Shown here in pieces: positions 14,907-23,053 of a stretch of 28,016 bases of DNA. The translations under genes and the position numbers were made by a program. How positions within the stretch are numbered: the first letter of the stretch is position 1; the number at the start of each line of letters is the position of its first letter. Origin of the DNA: a virus. The notes beneath the pieces were generated by a model. The model worked only from the letters and a program-made list of their open reading frames with translations, did no database searches and was not told where the DNA came from. The stretch is from the IMG/VR virus record IMGVR_UViG_3300025009_000326, positions 1-28,016 of that record, one strand, 5' to 3'.

Positions 14907-15196
14907 GGGGCCTCCTGGGCGCCGGCCAGGCGGGCCGCAGCCTCCCGCAGCCGGGCACGAACCTCGGGCACGTCGTGGTGATCGCGGACGTAGAACCGCA
15001 CCCGCTTTCCGCTGGCGTTCGCCGGCGGCAGGTCCTCGACCCCGACGCGAACGCCGCGGGGAAGGTCCAGGCCCAGGACCACCGACCCGTCCCCGAGGCG
15101 CTCGACTGCGACGTTCGGGTCTGCGGTCCGGGCAGGAAAGCAGCGGGCGAACCAGGCCCGCACGCCCGCGAGAAAGTCGAGGGCGAAGGTCAACAT
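14903..15196 (-). CDS. small hypothetical protein (97 aa)
   Basis: The N-terminus (L-T-F-A-L-D-F-L-A-G-V-R-A-W-F) is a moderately hydrophobic amphipathic helix, followed by a beta-rich middle (V-A-V-E-R-L-G-D-G-S-V-V-L-G-L-D-L) and a helical Arg/Ala-rich end. No family recognised. ATG at 15196 overlaps the upstream stop (TGATG), and its stop overlaps the minor head gene start (ATGA), so it is made together with head proteins. Longer upstream readings overlap the 320-residue gene. Confidence 0.55.
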   Translation of the reverse strand: MLTFALDFLAGVRAWFARCFPARTADPNVAVERLGDGSVVLGLDLPRGVRVGVEDLPPANASGKRVRFYVRDHHDVPEVRARLREAAARLAGAQEAP

Positions 15197-16158
15197 CAGG
15201 TGGCCTCCGGGGCGTGAGTGTTGCGCCAGAAGTCCCACCCGCGAACGAAGTACTCCTCCTGGTCGCCGCGCCACCCGTGACCCGGTCCCACGTCGCGGGA
15301 CTGCCCGTCCCGCGCGCAGACGTATCCGGCCATGACCGCCGTGCCCGGGACGTCCTTCAGGTCGCACCAGCCCGGGAACTTAGTGGTCAGCAGCGAGGTC
15401 ATCTCCTCGAACTTGATCTCGCCGTGGCCGAAGTTCCACCCCTGGACCCAGAAGGGCAGAAGGTTCTCGTCCAGGCACGCCTCGGCGGCGGCCTCGACCG
15501 GGCGCCCCGACCGGGCCGCAATGGCGCCCCCGAGCGTCACGGTCTTCTGGTCGTCGGTCAGGCCCGCGAAGCCCGGGAAGGACTCGGCCAGGCGATCGGC
15601 GAGCGTGCTGGTCTTCGGCTCGACGCCGAAGCCGTCCACGACCTCGACGCCCTGCAGGCGGCGCCACCAAGCCTCAGCCTCCTTCGCCGCCATCGACTTT
15701 TCGGCCTCGCTCGGGTCCCAGACGATGCACGTGGGCACTGGCATCTTCGGCACCTGGGCGACGTCGCACTCGTCGAAGCTCTCGTGCTCGACGAGGATCC
15801 CGAGGGCGTGCCCACCGCTTTCGTACCGCGACGCCACGACGCGGGCGCCTTCGGGGTAGCCCTGGGTGATGCGGAAGCACTTCCCGACGTGGAACATCCG
15901 GCAGTCGGCGTCGGCGCCGATGTTCGTGTACTGGAACCGCCCGCGCGTCCGGGGCTGGCCGTCGAACCAAAGCCAGGGCGGATCTTCTTGGGGCGGCTCG
16001 GGCTGCTCCGGGGACTTGCCCGCGCTGATCCACTCGGGCTGCGCGCGGATCTCCAGGAGCTGCTCGGTCGTGAGCGCCAGCAGGTCCCATCCCTTGCCCG
16101 CGCAGTACGCCTTGACGAACTTGTCCCGCGCCTTGATGACCTTGAACATGTCCACCAC
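15196..16158 (-). CDS. hypothetical Trp/Cys-rich protein in the head module (320 aa)
   Basis: Unrecognised soluble protein. It opens with a helix K-V-I-K-A-R-D-K-F-V-K-A-Y and an E-Q-L-L-E-I-R-A-Q segment. Residues 52-63 are Pro/Glu-rich, then come cysteines at about 86 and 94 within a G-A-D-A-D-C-R-M-F-H-V-G-K-C-F-R-I-T-Q-G segment, further ones near 130, 144 and 228, and many tryptophans towards the C-terminus (W-V-Q-G-W-N-F-G-H-G and F-V-R-G-W-D-F-W-R). The two G-W-x-F phrases about 70 residues apart may mark a repeated unit. GTG at 16158 follows AGGAGG. Possible decoration or accessory protein; I cannot assign a function. Confidence 0.55.
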   Translation of the reverse strand: MVDMFKVIKARDKFVKAYCAGKGWDLLALTTEQLLEIRAQPEWISAGKSPEQPEPPQEDPPWLWFDGQPRTRGRFQYTNIGADADCRMFHVGKCFRITQGYPEGARVVASRYESGGHALGILVEHESFDECDVAQVPKMPVPTCIVWDPSEAEKSMAAKEAEAWWRRLQGVEVVDGFGVEPKTSTLADRLAESFPGFAGLTDDQKTVTLGGAIAARSGRPVEAAAEACLDENLLPFWVQGWNFGHGEIKFEEMTSLLTTKFPGWCDLKDVPGTAVMAGYVCARDGQSRDVGPGHGWRGDQEEYFVRGWDFWRNTHAPEAT

Positions 16159-16185
16159 GTCGACCTCCTCGCCGGCTGGGGCCGG

Positions 16186-16407
16186 CTACCTCACCACGGT
16201 GCGCCGCAACCGCTGCGCGCCGATCACCACCTCGTCGCCGGACGCCTCAGCTTGTGCGATCTCGGCGCTGGCGTCCCGCTCCGTCGTGCAGTCCAGGCAC
16301 GTGACCAGTACCTCGACGTACGCGTCCTTGGTCTCCCCGGTGGGGTTCCGCCCCCGCGTTCTGGCCCGAACGTTCGCGCTGCCGCACGCGCCGCAGGTCA
16401 TCCGCAT
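16186..16407 (-). CDS. small zinc-ribbon protein (73 aa)
   Basis: Two Cys pairs, C5-x2-C8 and C37-x2-C40, in M-T-C-G-A-C and V-T-C-L-D-C, form a classic zinc ribbon. Between them lie Arg-rich loops and a strand (A-Y-V-E-V-L-V-T). The C-terminus is an acidic helix and a basic R-L-R-R end. Such proteins often bind nucleic acid or act in protein contacts. ATG at 16407 has GGAGGT; it overlaps the end of the tiny membrane gene by ten bases. Confidence 0.6.
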   Translation of the reverse strand: MRMTCGACGSANVRARTRGRNPTGETKDAYVEVLVTCLDCTTERDASAEIAQAEASGDEVVIGAQRLRRTVVR

Positions 16408-16568
16408 GAGGCACCTCCGGTCTTCGGCGGGGGCGGAGGCGGGAAGCTGGTAGGCCGCGGCTGGTTCTTCGGTGGCGGGCCGTTGTGTCCGCCACGTCCG
16501 CCGCCCGATCCGCCTACGACGTAGACCATGAACGCCAGGATTCCGAGCACCAACAGCCAGTCCGGCAT
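16398..16568 (-). CDS. tiny single-TM, Gly/Pro-tailed protein (56 aa)
   Basis: Translated by hand: an N-terminal hydrophobic helix (about 4-18, W-L-L-V-L-G-I-L-A-F-M-V-Y-V-V), a Gly-rich hinge (19-30), and a Pro-rich tail (31-49) ending G-A-S-C-G. The ATG at 16568 directly follows the ClpP-like stop (TAGATG), with GAGGTGG about six bases upstream. It is too short for length-filtered gene finding. It may be an inner-membrane anchored peptide; Pro-rich tails suggest a binding partner. Function unknown. Confidence 0.5.
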   Translation of the reverse strand: MPDWLLVLGILAFMVYVVGGSGGGRGGHNGPPPKNQPRPTSFPPPPPPKTGGASCG

Positions 16569-17126
16569 CTACACCACCTCGTCCACGAGGCCGAGCTTCA
16601 AGCACTCGTCGGCCAGGAGCAGGTGCTCCCGCCCCAGGATCGCGTCCAGCTTCTTCGGACCAGCCTTCCAGCGCCGCAGGTACAGGCCCTTGTAGATGCG
16701 CTCCAGCGCCTGCATCGTCTTGGCCTCGTCGGCGATGTCCGTGGTCTTGCCCCCAAGGCCCCACACCCGGACTTGGTGGATCAGCATGACGGCCGTGCGA
16801 CCCATGCGCCTCGTGTCGCAGGCCTGCAGGACCGCCGTGGCCGCGCTGGCCGCGTACCCCTCGACGCACCCGTTGATCTGCAGGCCCCGAGCCTGGTAGC
16901 CGCGAATGGCGTCGATCATGGCCAGGCTGGAGTAGCAGCCGCCACCATGCGAGTTGATCCGGACGTTCACCGGGGGCCGCTCTCGGTTCTCCCGGAGTGC
17001 TCTGGCGATGGACTCGTCGGCGGCAGCGTCCAGGTGTACCGCGAACTCGACCGCGGTGTGCGGGGTGATCTCGTCGTAGAACAGCACGTCGAGACCGACG
17101 CGCCGGACGTTCGGGTTGTCGCTCAA
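16569..17126 (-). CDS. ClpP-like serine protease, candidate head maturation protease (185 aa)
   Basis: ClpP-fold protease as found in many phage head modules. Visible features: V-N-V-R-I-N-S-H-G-G-G (53-63), where ClpP has the oxyanion 'iNSpGG'; G-Y-A-A-S-A-A-T (90-97) with the nucleophile Ser94 in the 'G.AAS.a' motif; M-L-I-H-Q (114-118) with His117; and L-A-D-E-C-L-K-L-G-L-V-D-E-V near the end, where Asp173 may take the acid role. Start is TTG at 17126: GGGAGG lies upstream and TTGA overlaps the preceding stop. At 185 residues it is typical ClpP length. It follows portal and precedes capsid, but an XkdF-like protease also occurs in this window, so its substrate is unclear. Confidence 0.75.
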   Translation of the reverse strand: MSDNPNVRRVGLDVLFYDEITPHTAVEFAVHLDAAADESIARALRENRERPPVNVRINSHGGGCYSSLAMIDAIRGYQARGLQINGCVEGYAASAATAVLQACDTRRMGRTAVMLIHQVRVWGLGGKTTDIADEAKTMQALERIYKGLYLRRWKAGPKKLDAILGREHLLLADECLKLGLVDEVV

Positions 17127-17719
17127 GCGGCACCTCCCGGCCCCCGGCTCGGCCGCGGCGGCGACTGCCGGTTGTCCTTGACGTTCGACCGCTCCGACCC
17201 CTCGCGGATGGGCAAGGTCCACGTGCCGTTCCGCAGCTTGTCAGCCTCGGCGTGCCGGGCCAACTCGGCGAGGATCTCGTCCTGGACAAACCCCTCCGCG
17301 AGGGAGAACTCCGCCTGGCAGGACCTGCACCAGAAGTGCCGATGCTCCCGGCCGCGATGCTCCCGCCGGCAGCGGGGCGTGCATGGAGAGAAGCCCCGCA
17401 GTCCCGTGGGGTCGGTCGTCTTGAGACGCGCCACGTACGCCGGGCTCAGGTGGAGGTTCATGGGCGCGTGCTCGGGGTCCCGGGGCAGGTGCCGCGCCCG
17501 CACCCTGCACTCCGGGCAATCCACGATGGGGTTGTCCCGGACGTACGCCTCGCGGGACTCCAGTTCCCGCAGGCGCTCAGCCTCCTGTCGGGCCTGCACG
17601 CGGCGCTTGGCCCGGGCCGCCCGGATCCTCAGCACCACGATGACCAGGGCGACCGCCAGGGCCGCGGCGGCGCCCACCAGGTTCCCGCCCACCTCGGGCT
17701 GCAGCAACTGGTCCAGCAT
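17123..17719 (-). CDS. membrane-anchored, Cys/His-rich putative zinc protein (198 aa)
   Basis: An N-terminal hydrophobic helix (about 14-31) is followed by an Arg/Glu-rich coiled coil (33-60) and a Cys/His-rich domain: C68-x2-C71, C113-x3-C117, H121, H126, H128, and C131-x2-C134. This looks like one or two zinc-binding modules. The tail is basic and Pro-rich. The ATG at 17719 overlaps the portal stop (TGATG); a GTG immediately before it (17722) is an equal alternative. Being between portal and protease it is probably virion- or assembly-related, but a membrane anchor is unusual for a head protein. Function unknown. Confidence 0.6.
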   Translation of the reverse strand: MLDQLLQPEVGGNLVGAAAALAVALVIVVLRIRAARAKRRVQARQEAERLRELESREAYVRDNPIVDCPECRVRARHLPRDPEHAPMNLHLSPAYVARLKTTDPTGLRGFSPCTPRCRREHRGREHRHFWCRSCQAEFSLAEGFVQDEILAELARHAEADKLRNGTWTLPIREGSERSNVKDNRQSPPRPSRGPGGAA

Positions 17720-19464
17720 CACACCACCTCCCTGCTGGCACCCATGGCCTGCACCAACTTCTGGCGCCCCTTCAAGAGGCCGGACGCCACCGCGTCGGCG
17801 AGACGCTCCGAGAACCGCTCGAAGGCGCTGTGACGTCCGCCGTCCCGAGAGCGCTCCACCGGCGCCGCGTCATCCCCGCCACCGAACCCGCCCAGCGCCT
17901 CGCTGATGTCGCCCCAGACCGGGAGGGCCCGGAAGCTCTGGACCAGGTACGACACGAAGCCGGGGGGCATCTTTTCCCAGGTCGCCAGCACGCCCTTGTC
18001 GTCGCCCGACCGCAGCTTGAAGCCGAGGACCTCGGAAAGGATGTTCCGCAACGTCGGAAAATCGGGGATGGCGCCGAGCCTGCTGCCGAGGTCGACCGCC
18101 TGCAGCCAGGTCTGGTTGTCCTCGAGCGCCGGTCCCTTGGACTTGTACCGCCACCACTTGGCGCCCCGGGCCGGCAGGATCTTCGTGTTCATGATGTAGT
18201 CGAAGGCGGACTGGTCCGGGGCCACGTTCATCGACACGTAGGTCTGCATCAGCACGTTCGCGGTCGCGAAGTTCGCGGCCTCCTCCTCGCCGACGAACAG
18301 CCCGGGCATGCGCATCGACACGCGGACGCGCCGGTGGTGGTCCTTGCGGAACGCCGCGAAGAGCGCGTCGCCCTGCTGCAGGTCGTTCAGCTTCGTCACG
18401 GTGCAGGACGCGGTCTTCGCGGGGCCGCCGCCGACGGGGTTGCTCTCGTCGGGGGGAGTCGACGCCGAAGTGACGATGACGCGGTTCATCGCGTAGCTGC
18501 CCTTGGTCCCCTCGAGGGCCGCCTCCAGGGCCTTGCGATCCTCGTCGTAGGGGACGGCGTTCAAGAAGCCGATCCACAGCTTCGGGATCGCACCGTCCTC
18601 GAAATAGTCCCGTGTGGACCCGGAGGCATGCTCGTCGGACTTCGTGTCATCCCAGAGTCCCACCCAGTCGGGCAGGCCGTAGGGGGTCGTCGAGTCGTAA
18701 TTGCACGAGAAGATCAGCTCGTTCGCCCAACGCGCTTCCGGCAGCGAGCCCTCCGTCTTTTCAAACTCGCCCGTGTCCATGTCGAGGTTGCGGGGGTCGC
18801 CGAGCTCCTTGAAGTAGCGCCGCTTGCCGCCGTCGACCATCTGCACGAACCGGCGGAAGCGCCGCTCCGCCTTGCCCTCGGTCCAGTCGCCCTTCTTCCG
18901 GTCCCACTTCTTGAACGTCTCGGTCACCGGATCCAGGTCGATCTCCGTCATCCGGAAGAGCCTGGCCGGGTGATGCACGAGACCGGCGATGTCGCCCGTG
19001 CTCTCGTCGCGGAGGACCTCGAGGATCCCGTAGCCGACCGTCTTACGGTCCTCGCCGAAGCGAGTGCAGGTCTCGGTCCAGGAGCACTCCCGGGACGAGT
19101 ACTCCAGGAACTCCTCGAGGTCGTCCTGCTCCTCCTTCGCCTCCCGCTCCTCGGCCTCCCCGTCCGGCGTCCGCCTGGGCTCCCAGGTGTGGCCGAGGCC
19201 ATGCACCGCGGTGGCGTGGGCCTTGATGCAGGGCTTCAGCGCCTGCGTCTTGTTCGGCTGGTCGGCCAGCAGGTCAGGGGACGCTCGGGGCTCCAGGATC
19301 GCGTACGGCCCGATCCCGTACTGGAAGCCGCTCTCTGGCAGCGCCTTCGAGATGGCGCCGGCAGGGGCCTTCCTGGCTCGCTGCACGACCGTGACGTGCA
19401 TGCGGCCCGCCCCGCTTGAATCGTTGTTCTGCGTCCTCTGCGATTTGGTCCTGGTAGTGCCCAT
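17719..19464 (-). CDS. portal protein (581 aa)
   Basis: Ring at the unique head vertex through which DNA is packaged and ejected. It directly follows the large terminase and has portal-like length and composition: an N-terminal region leading to Y-G-I-G-P-Y-A-I-L (about 49-57), an acidic helical stretch E-E-Q-D-D-L-E-E-F-L-E-Y, the G-Y-G-I-L-E-V-L-R-D segment (about 144-153), P-A-R-L-F-R, Y-G-L-P-D-W-V-G-L (about 261-269), a W-I-G-F segment, and an S-M-R-M-P-G-L-F-V-G motif (about 384-393), where PBSX-type portals read 'lrvPPll.g'. The ATG at 19464 has AGGAG about nine bases upstream. The order TerS-TerL-portal-protease-capsid is standard. Confidence 0.85.
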   Translation of the reverse strand: MGTTRTKSQRTQNNDSSGAGRMHVTVVQRARKAPAGAISKALPESGFQYGIGPYAILEPRASPDLLADQPNKTQALKPCIKAHATAVHGLGHTWEPRRTPDGEAEEREAKEEQDDLEEFLEYSSRECSWTETCTRFGEDRKTVGYGILEVLRDESTGDIAGLVHHPARLFRMTEIDLDPVTETFKKWDRKKGDWTEGKAERRFRRFVQMVDGGKRRYFKELGDPRNLDMDTGEFEKTEGSLPEARWANELIFSCNYDSTTPYGLPDWVGLWDDTKSDEHASGSTRDYFEDGAIPKLWIGFLNAVPYDEDRKALEAALEGTKGSYAMNRVIVTSASTPPDESNPVGGGPAKTASCTVTKLNDLQQGDALFAAFRKDHHRRVRVSMRMPGLFVGEEEAANFATANVLMQTYVSMNVAPDQSAFDYIMNTKILPARGAKWWRYKSKGPALEDNQTWLQAVDLGSRLGAIPDFPTLRNILSEVLGFKLRSGDDKGVLATWEKMPPGFVSYLVQSFRALPVWGDISEALGGFGGGDDAAPVERSRDGGRHSAFERFSERLADAVASGLLKGRQKLVQAMGASREVV

Positions 19465-19480
19465 TTCAATCGCTCCTGCG

Positions 19481-20956
19481 TTACGTCCTGTGCATCGTCG
19501 GCCGGCTCATGCTCGGACGACCGCCTCTCGGCGCCGCTTCTTCGACCCTCTTGACCCCGAGCCGAACCCGGGCCCCGGCATTGCGCTTCACCAGCCAAGG
19601 ACCCCAGACCCAGGCCATGGACAGGATGTCGACCTGGTCGTCGTGGATGCCCCGGGCGGGGAACGGACAGATCTCGTTGTAGAAAGGCCGCAGCCATGCC
19701 GCGTCCTTCACGACGGACACGTCGCCGGCGTCCACGGAAGCGGACACCGGGCGCGCCATGACCTCCTTGTTCGACGGAGGGATGTAGCGACGGACCTCGA
19801 AGCCGGCCAGCAGATCCCGGTATTCGCTGTGCTGGCTCTTGCCTGCCTGGCCCGGGTCCTGGGGGATCACGATGAGGACCTCGGCGCCGTCCTTGTCCGC
19901 GGTGGTCTTGATGAGCTGCTTCACGTCGTGGTGGCGCTTCCGGCAGCCCTCGACATCGAGGATGGACCACTTGCCGTCGCGGATGCCGAGGAGGCCGCCA
20001 CGCGTCCAGTCGGGATCCTTGTTGTCTTCGGAGGGCTCCGTGGCCGCCAGGTCCCAGCAGCGCAAGAGCGCGTCCCAGTCCTCCGGCATGTCCGCCAGCG
20101 GGACCTCCCGGAACTTCTTCGCCTGGAAGTACTTCCCCTCCGACTTCAGCATCCACTTGCCCTCGAGGTGCTTCTGGCGCAGCAGGGGCGGGAGGCGCTC
20201 GAGCATCGCCACGTACTCCGGGTCCACGTTCGGGTTGGAGTACACGTCGGCCGGGATGAAGAGGTGGTCCGGCTCCTGGCGGCCCAGCTCCCAGGGCTCC
20301 ACAAACTCGTGGTACAGCGTCTCCTCACCGGGCCCGTCCGGGTTCGCGGACCGCCAATCCCGGATCGGGACGATGTTGTCGGGCGACTTTCGGAGGCAGC
20401 TGGTCAGCAGCGCCATCTCCTCGGCGTCGAACTGCCCGGACTCGTCGGTGCCCAGGTACTGGACCTCGGAGCCGCGGTGGTGCTCGAAATCCTCGGGGCG
20501 GTCCAGAGCGCCGAAGAACAGCTCGTACCCGGACGGGAACGTCCAGCAGTGGGTCTGTTCGTTCCACTTGGCGCCGCGGCCCCAGAGCCACTTCTTGGAC
20601 CGGTTGATCAACGCGTTGGACTTCGTCAAATCGGTGTAGTGGCGTCGGACGATCAGGCCTGCGTGGCCCGGGAGGTCCGCGAACATCAGCCCACCCACCA
20701 GGATGCCCTCCGACTTGGCGCCACCGCGGCTGCCCCCGAAGAGAACGTGCCGCTTGCCGCACATGTAGAGCAGCGCCTGCGGTTCCGTAGGCTTCCGGTG
20801 GTTCCGGCTGTCGGCCCAGCCAGGAGTGCCGTCCGGGATCCACGGGTTTTCGAGCACTGCTACCCGGAGGAGCGTGAGCGCCCGCTCAACCGGGCTCCCC
20901 GGCCACATCCCCGGCGTCAGCAGCGCCCGCAATAGCTGCGCGCGCGACGCTCGCAT
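19481..20956 (-). CDS. terL: terminase large subunit (491 aa)
   Basis: DNA packaging motor and nuclease. ATPase features: P-T-E-P-Q adenine-binding-like motif (56-60), deviant Walker A G-G-S-R-G-G-A-K-S-E (74-83), Walker B V-Q-Y-L-G-T-D-E-S (165-173) with D171/E172. Nuclease features: C-W-D-L-A-A-T (300-306) with D302, I-P-Q-D-P-G-Q (364-370) with D367, and G-I-H-D-D-Q-V-D (436-443) near the C-terminus. These are the acidic metal-binding residues of the RNase H-like domain. The ATG at 20956 has GGAG five bases upstream and overlaps terS by 71 bases; a second ATG (20908) would shorten the overlap. Works with the small subunit and portal. Confidence 0.94.
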   Translation of the reverse strand: MRASRAQLLRALLTPGMWPGSPVERALTLLRVAVLENPWIPDGTPGWADSRNHRKPTEPQALLYMCGKRHVLFGGSRGGAKSEGILVGGLMFADLPGHAGLIVRRHYTDLTKSNALINRSKKWLWGRGAKWNEQTHCWTFPSGYELFFGALDRPEDFEHHRGSEVQYLGTDESGQFDAEEMALLTSCLRKSPDNIVPIRDWRSANPDGPGEETLYHEFVEPWELGRQEPDHLFIPADVYSNPNVDPEYVAMLERLPPLLRQKHLEGKWMLKSEGKYFQAKKFREVPLADMPEDWDALLRCWDLAATEPSEDNKDPDWTRGGLLGIRDGKWSILDVEGCRKRHHDVKQLIKTTADKDGAEVLIVIPQDPGQAGKSQHSEYRDLLAGFEVRRYIPPSNKEVMARPVSASVDAGDVSVVKDAAWLRPFYNEICPFPARGIHDDQVDILSMAWVWGPWLVKRNAGARVRLGVKRVEEAAPRGGRPSMSRPTMHRT

Positions 20957-21350
20957 AGGACTCCATCAGCTTCTGGACCGCAGGGTCCACCTTCACGTCG
21001 ATCTCGGCTTTGATGTCGGCCTGGACCACGATCGGCGCGCCGTCCTTGCCGGTGAGCTCGACGCGGATCCGGTCGTCGATGACGCCGGTGGCGCGGCAGA
21101 GGAAGCGGATCATCGAGGGGTCACGATCGACCATCGCGACCTCGTAGGCCTTGTTCGCCAGGGCGATGCCGCCCCGGGCCCGGCCGCGGGCGATGGCCTC
21201 GTCCACGGCCGTCAGGTCTTTCCGGCGGCGCCGTAGAGCGGCGACTGTGATGCCGAGTCCCTGGCAGATGTAGTCGAATGTGACGCCTCGCTCGGCGATC
21301 GTCTCGATCTCCCGGAGGTCGGGCGGCACCCATTTCACGCCGCGAGGCAT
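20886..21350 (-). CDS. terS: terminase small subunit (154 aa)
   Basis: DNA-recognition subunit of the packaging motor. The first 55 residues contain a helix-turn-helix-like region: E-I-E-T-I-A-E-R-G-V-T, then I-C-Q-G-L-G-I-T-V-A-A-L-R-R-R. The middle helices (A-I-A-R-G-R-A-R-G, A-N-K-A-Y-E-V-A) correspond to the usual oligomerisation region of terminase small subunits ('a...ga..L...a'). The C-terminal part has alternating Ile/Val/Asp strands and an Ala-rich helix. ATG at 21350 has GGAG and follows the methyltransferase stop by three bases. It precedes and overlaps terL, which is the main support. Confidence 0.8.
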   Translation of the reverse strand: MPRGVKWVPPDLREIETIAERGVTFDYICQGLGITVAALRRRRKDLTAVDEAIARGRARGGIALANKAYEVAMVDRDPSMIRFLCRATGVIDDRIRVELTGKDGAPIVVQADIKAEIDVKVDPAVQKLMESYASVARAAIAGAADAGDVAGEPG

Positions 21351-21353
21351 GGC

Positions 21354-22718
21354 CTACTCCGTGGGCGCGGTCCGCTCGGCCGCGATCTCCGCGAACGTCC
21401 GGCCGTCGCCCTCGAGGACGGCAGCCAGCCCCGTGAACTTTTGCCAGCGCGTGACGATCACGTCGCAGTACGGCATGTCGAGCTCCATCAAAAACGCGTG
21501 ACGGCCGGTCTCCTGGGCGCCGATCAGGGTCGAGCCCGACCCGCCGAAGAGGTCCAGGACGTTCTCGCCGCGCCGGGACGAGTACTCCATCGCCAGGCGG
21601 GCCAGCTCGACCGGCTTCTCGGTCAGGTGGACCATCGACTGCGGGTTGACCTTCTTGACGTGCCAGAGGTCCTGCGCGTTGTTCGGGCCCAGGAACTGGT
21701 GGGCGGCGCCCTCCTTCCACCCGTAGAAGGCGAGCTCGAAGGCGCCCATGAAGTCCTTCCGGGTCAGGACGGGGTGCTGCTTGTCCCAGACGATCGCCTG
21801 GCTGAAGTAGAACCCCACCTCCTTCAGCGCCGAGGGGTAGTTGGCGAGGTTCGCGTACCCGCCCCAGATGTAGAACCCCCGACCGGGCAGCAGGACCCGA
21901 GAGGCGTTCCCGAACCAGGCCCGGAGCATCTCGTCGAAGGCCTGGTCCGTCACGAAGTCGTTGGCCAGGGGCCGGTCCTTCGCCCGCATCTGCTTCGTGG
22001 TGCCCTTCGCCTTCCCGGGGCGCAGCGCCACGTCCAGCGCCTGGTGGTAAGTCTGGGCCTGCGGAGCGAACGACGACAGGCCGGCGGCGATGGCGTTGTT
22101 CGAACGGGGCTCGACCTTCACGTTGTACGGCGGGTCCATGTTGACCAGGTGGATCGGCTGCCCGCCGAGGAGCCGGTCAAGGTCCACGGGGTTGCCCGAG
22201 TTGCCGCACAGCAGCCGGTGGTCGCCCAGAACCCACAGGTCGCCCGGGTGGGTCGTGGGCTTCTCGGGCGGCTCCGGGATCGAGTCCTCGTCCGTCAGGC
22301 CGGTGGCCAGGACGCCGGGGATCAGGCTGCTGATGCGGTCGATTTCGAAGCCCGTGAACGACAGGTCGTAGCCGAACGATTGCAGGGCGGTGAGTTCCGT
22401 CCGCAGCAGGTCGTTGTCCCAGGCCGCCCACGACGCCGACTGGTTGACCATGATCCGGAAGGCCCGGACCTGGGCCTCGGACAGGTCATCGGCGAGGAGG
22501 ACGGGGAGATCCTCCAGGCCCAGCTTCAGTGCGGCCTTCAGACGGAGGTGGCCGTCGACCACCGTCCCGTTCGACAGAGCCAGCACGGGAATCCGGAAGC
22601 CGAACTCCCGGATCGAGGCGCACATCCGGTCCACGACGTCGTCGTTTTTCCGGGGGTTCCCGGCGTAGGGAACGAGTCGGGAGACGGGCCACTGCTCAAG
22701 GGTCAGAGCTTGGGTCAT
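21354..22718 (-). CDS. ParB-like domain + N6/N4 DNA methyltransferase (454 aa)
   Basis: Fusion of an N-terminal ParB/Srx-like domain with a DNA methyltransferase, a common phage-borne type that may modify phage DNA against restriction. ParB part (about 7-105): L-V-P-Y-A-G-N-P-R-K-N (15-25), S-I-R-E-F-G-F-R-I-P (35-44), V-V-D-G-H-L-R-L-K-A-A (53-63), W-A-A-W (97-100). Methyltransferase: motif IV N-M-D-P-P-Y (193-198) followed much later by motif I L-D-L-F-G-G-S-G-S-T (388-397), the beta-class order; T-E-K-P-V (366-370) precedes motif I. Start is ATG 22718 with AGGTGG, matching the family's N-terminus. The reading frame stays open upstream to 23042, so a longer helix-turn-helix fusion is possible. 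Target sequence cannot be read from the gene. Confidence 0.88.
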   Translation of the reverse strand: MTQALTLEQWPVSRLVPYAGNPRKNDDVVDRMCASIREFGFRIPVLALSNGTVVDGHLRLKAALKLGLEDLPVLLADDLSEAQVRAFRIMVNQSASWAAWDNDLLRTELTALQSFGYDLSFTGFEIDRISSLIPGVLATGLTDEDSIPEPPEKPTTHPGDLWVLGDHRLLCGNSGNPVDLDRLLGGQPIHLVNMDPPYNVKVEPRSNNAIAAGLSSFAPQAQTYHQALDVALRPGKAKGTTKQMRAKDRPLANDFVTDQAFDEMLRAWFGNASRVLLPGRGFYIWGGYANLANYPSALKEVGFYFSQAIVWDKQHPVLTRKDFMGAFELAFYGWKEGAAHQFLGPNNAQDLWHVKKVNPQSMVHLTEKPVELARLAMEYSSRRGENVLDLFGGSGSTLIGAQETGRHAFLMELDMPYCDVIVTRWQKFTGLAAVLEGDGRTFAEIAAERTAPTE

Positions 22719-23042
22719 GGAGCCACCTGTCCGTTGTGAGAATCCGCCTGGATGTCCCGCAGGCGGAAAAAGGTCACGGCCTGGTGCGCGCGGAGAACCG
22801 GGCCGCCGCCTGCCAGCCGTGACGTCATGCGCCCCCCGCCGGCAGGTGCATCCCTCACGGACCCACTGCTCGAGGTCCGACACCAAGGCCATAGGCTGCT
22901 CGCGAGGCGACTCCTGGCAGAGGGGGAGCGGGCGGCGGGCGTTCCTGCGCTTCACGGCCGCGATCGTCAGGCCGAACCACCCCGCCACGGCCTTCCAGCC
23001 CACCAGCACCGTCGGCTTGCACGCTGCCGTTCCCGGTCCCAT
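22719..23042 (-). CDS. helix-turn-helix DNA-binding segment, in frame with the methyltransferase
   Basis: Starting at ATG 23042 (AGGAG four bases upstream) an HTH/excisionase-like sequence can be read: V-L-V-G-W-K-A-V-A-G-W-F-G-L-T-I-A-A-V-K-R (about 13-33), then a P-L-P-L-C segment and L-V-S-D-L-E-Q-W-V-R-E, the usual 'v.a..seLe.Wl' ending of such domains. Third-position G+C is high through this part and falls over the next 45 codons, which are Arg/Gly/Pro-rich. There is no stop before the methyltransferase ATG, so translation from 23042 would give one 562-residue protein. Either a true three-domain fusion, or a gene whose own stop was lost. Likely a regulator, or a targeting domain for the methyltransferase. 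Confidence 0.45.
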
Positions 23043-23053
23043 GGGACTCCTCG

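Noticed and set aside
22715-22828. 37-codon frame overlapping the methyltransferase start (ATGA)
   Set aside because: Third-position G+C is good and the overlap is attractive, but there is no clear SD and no recognisable sequence; kept only as an alternative explanation of the linker region.
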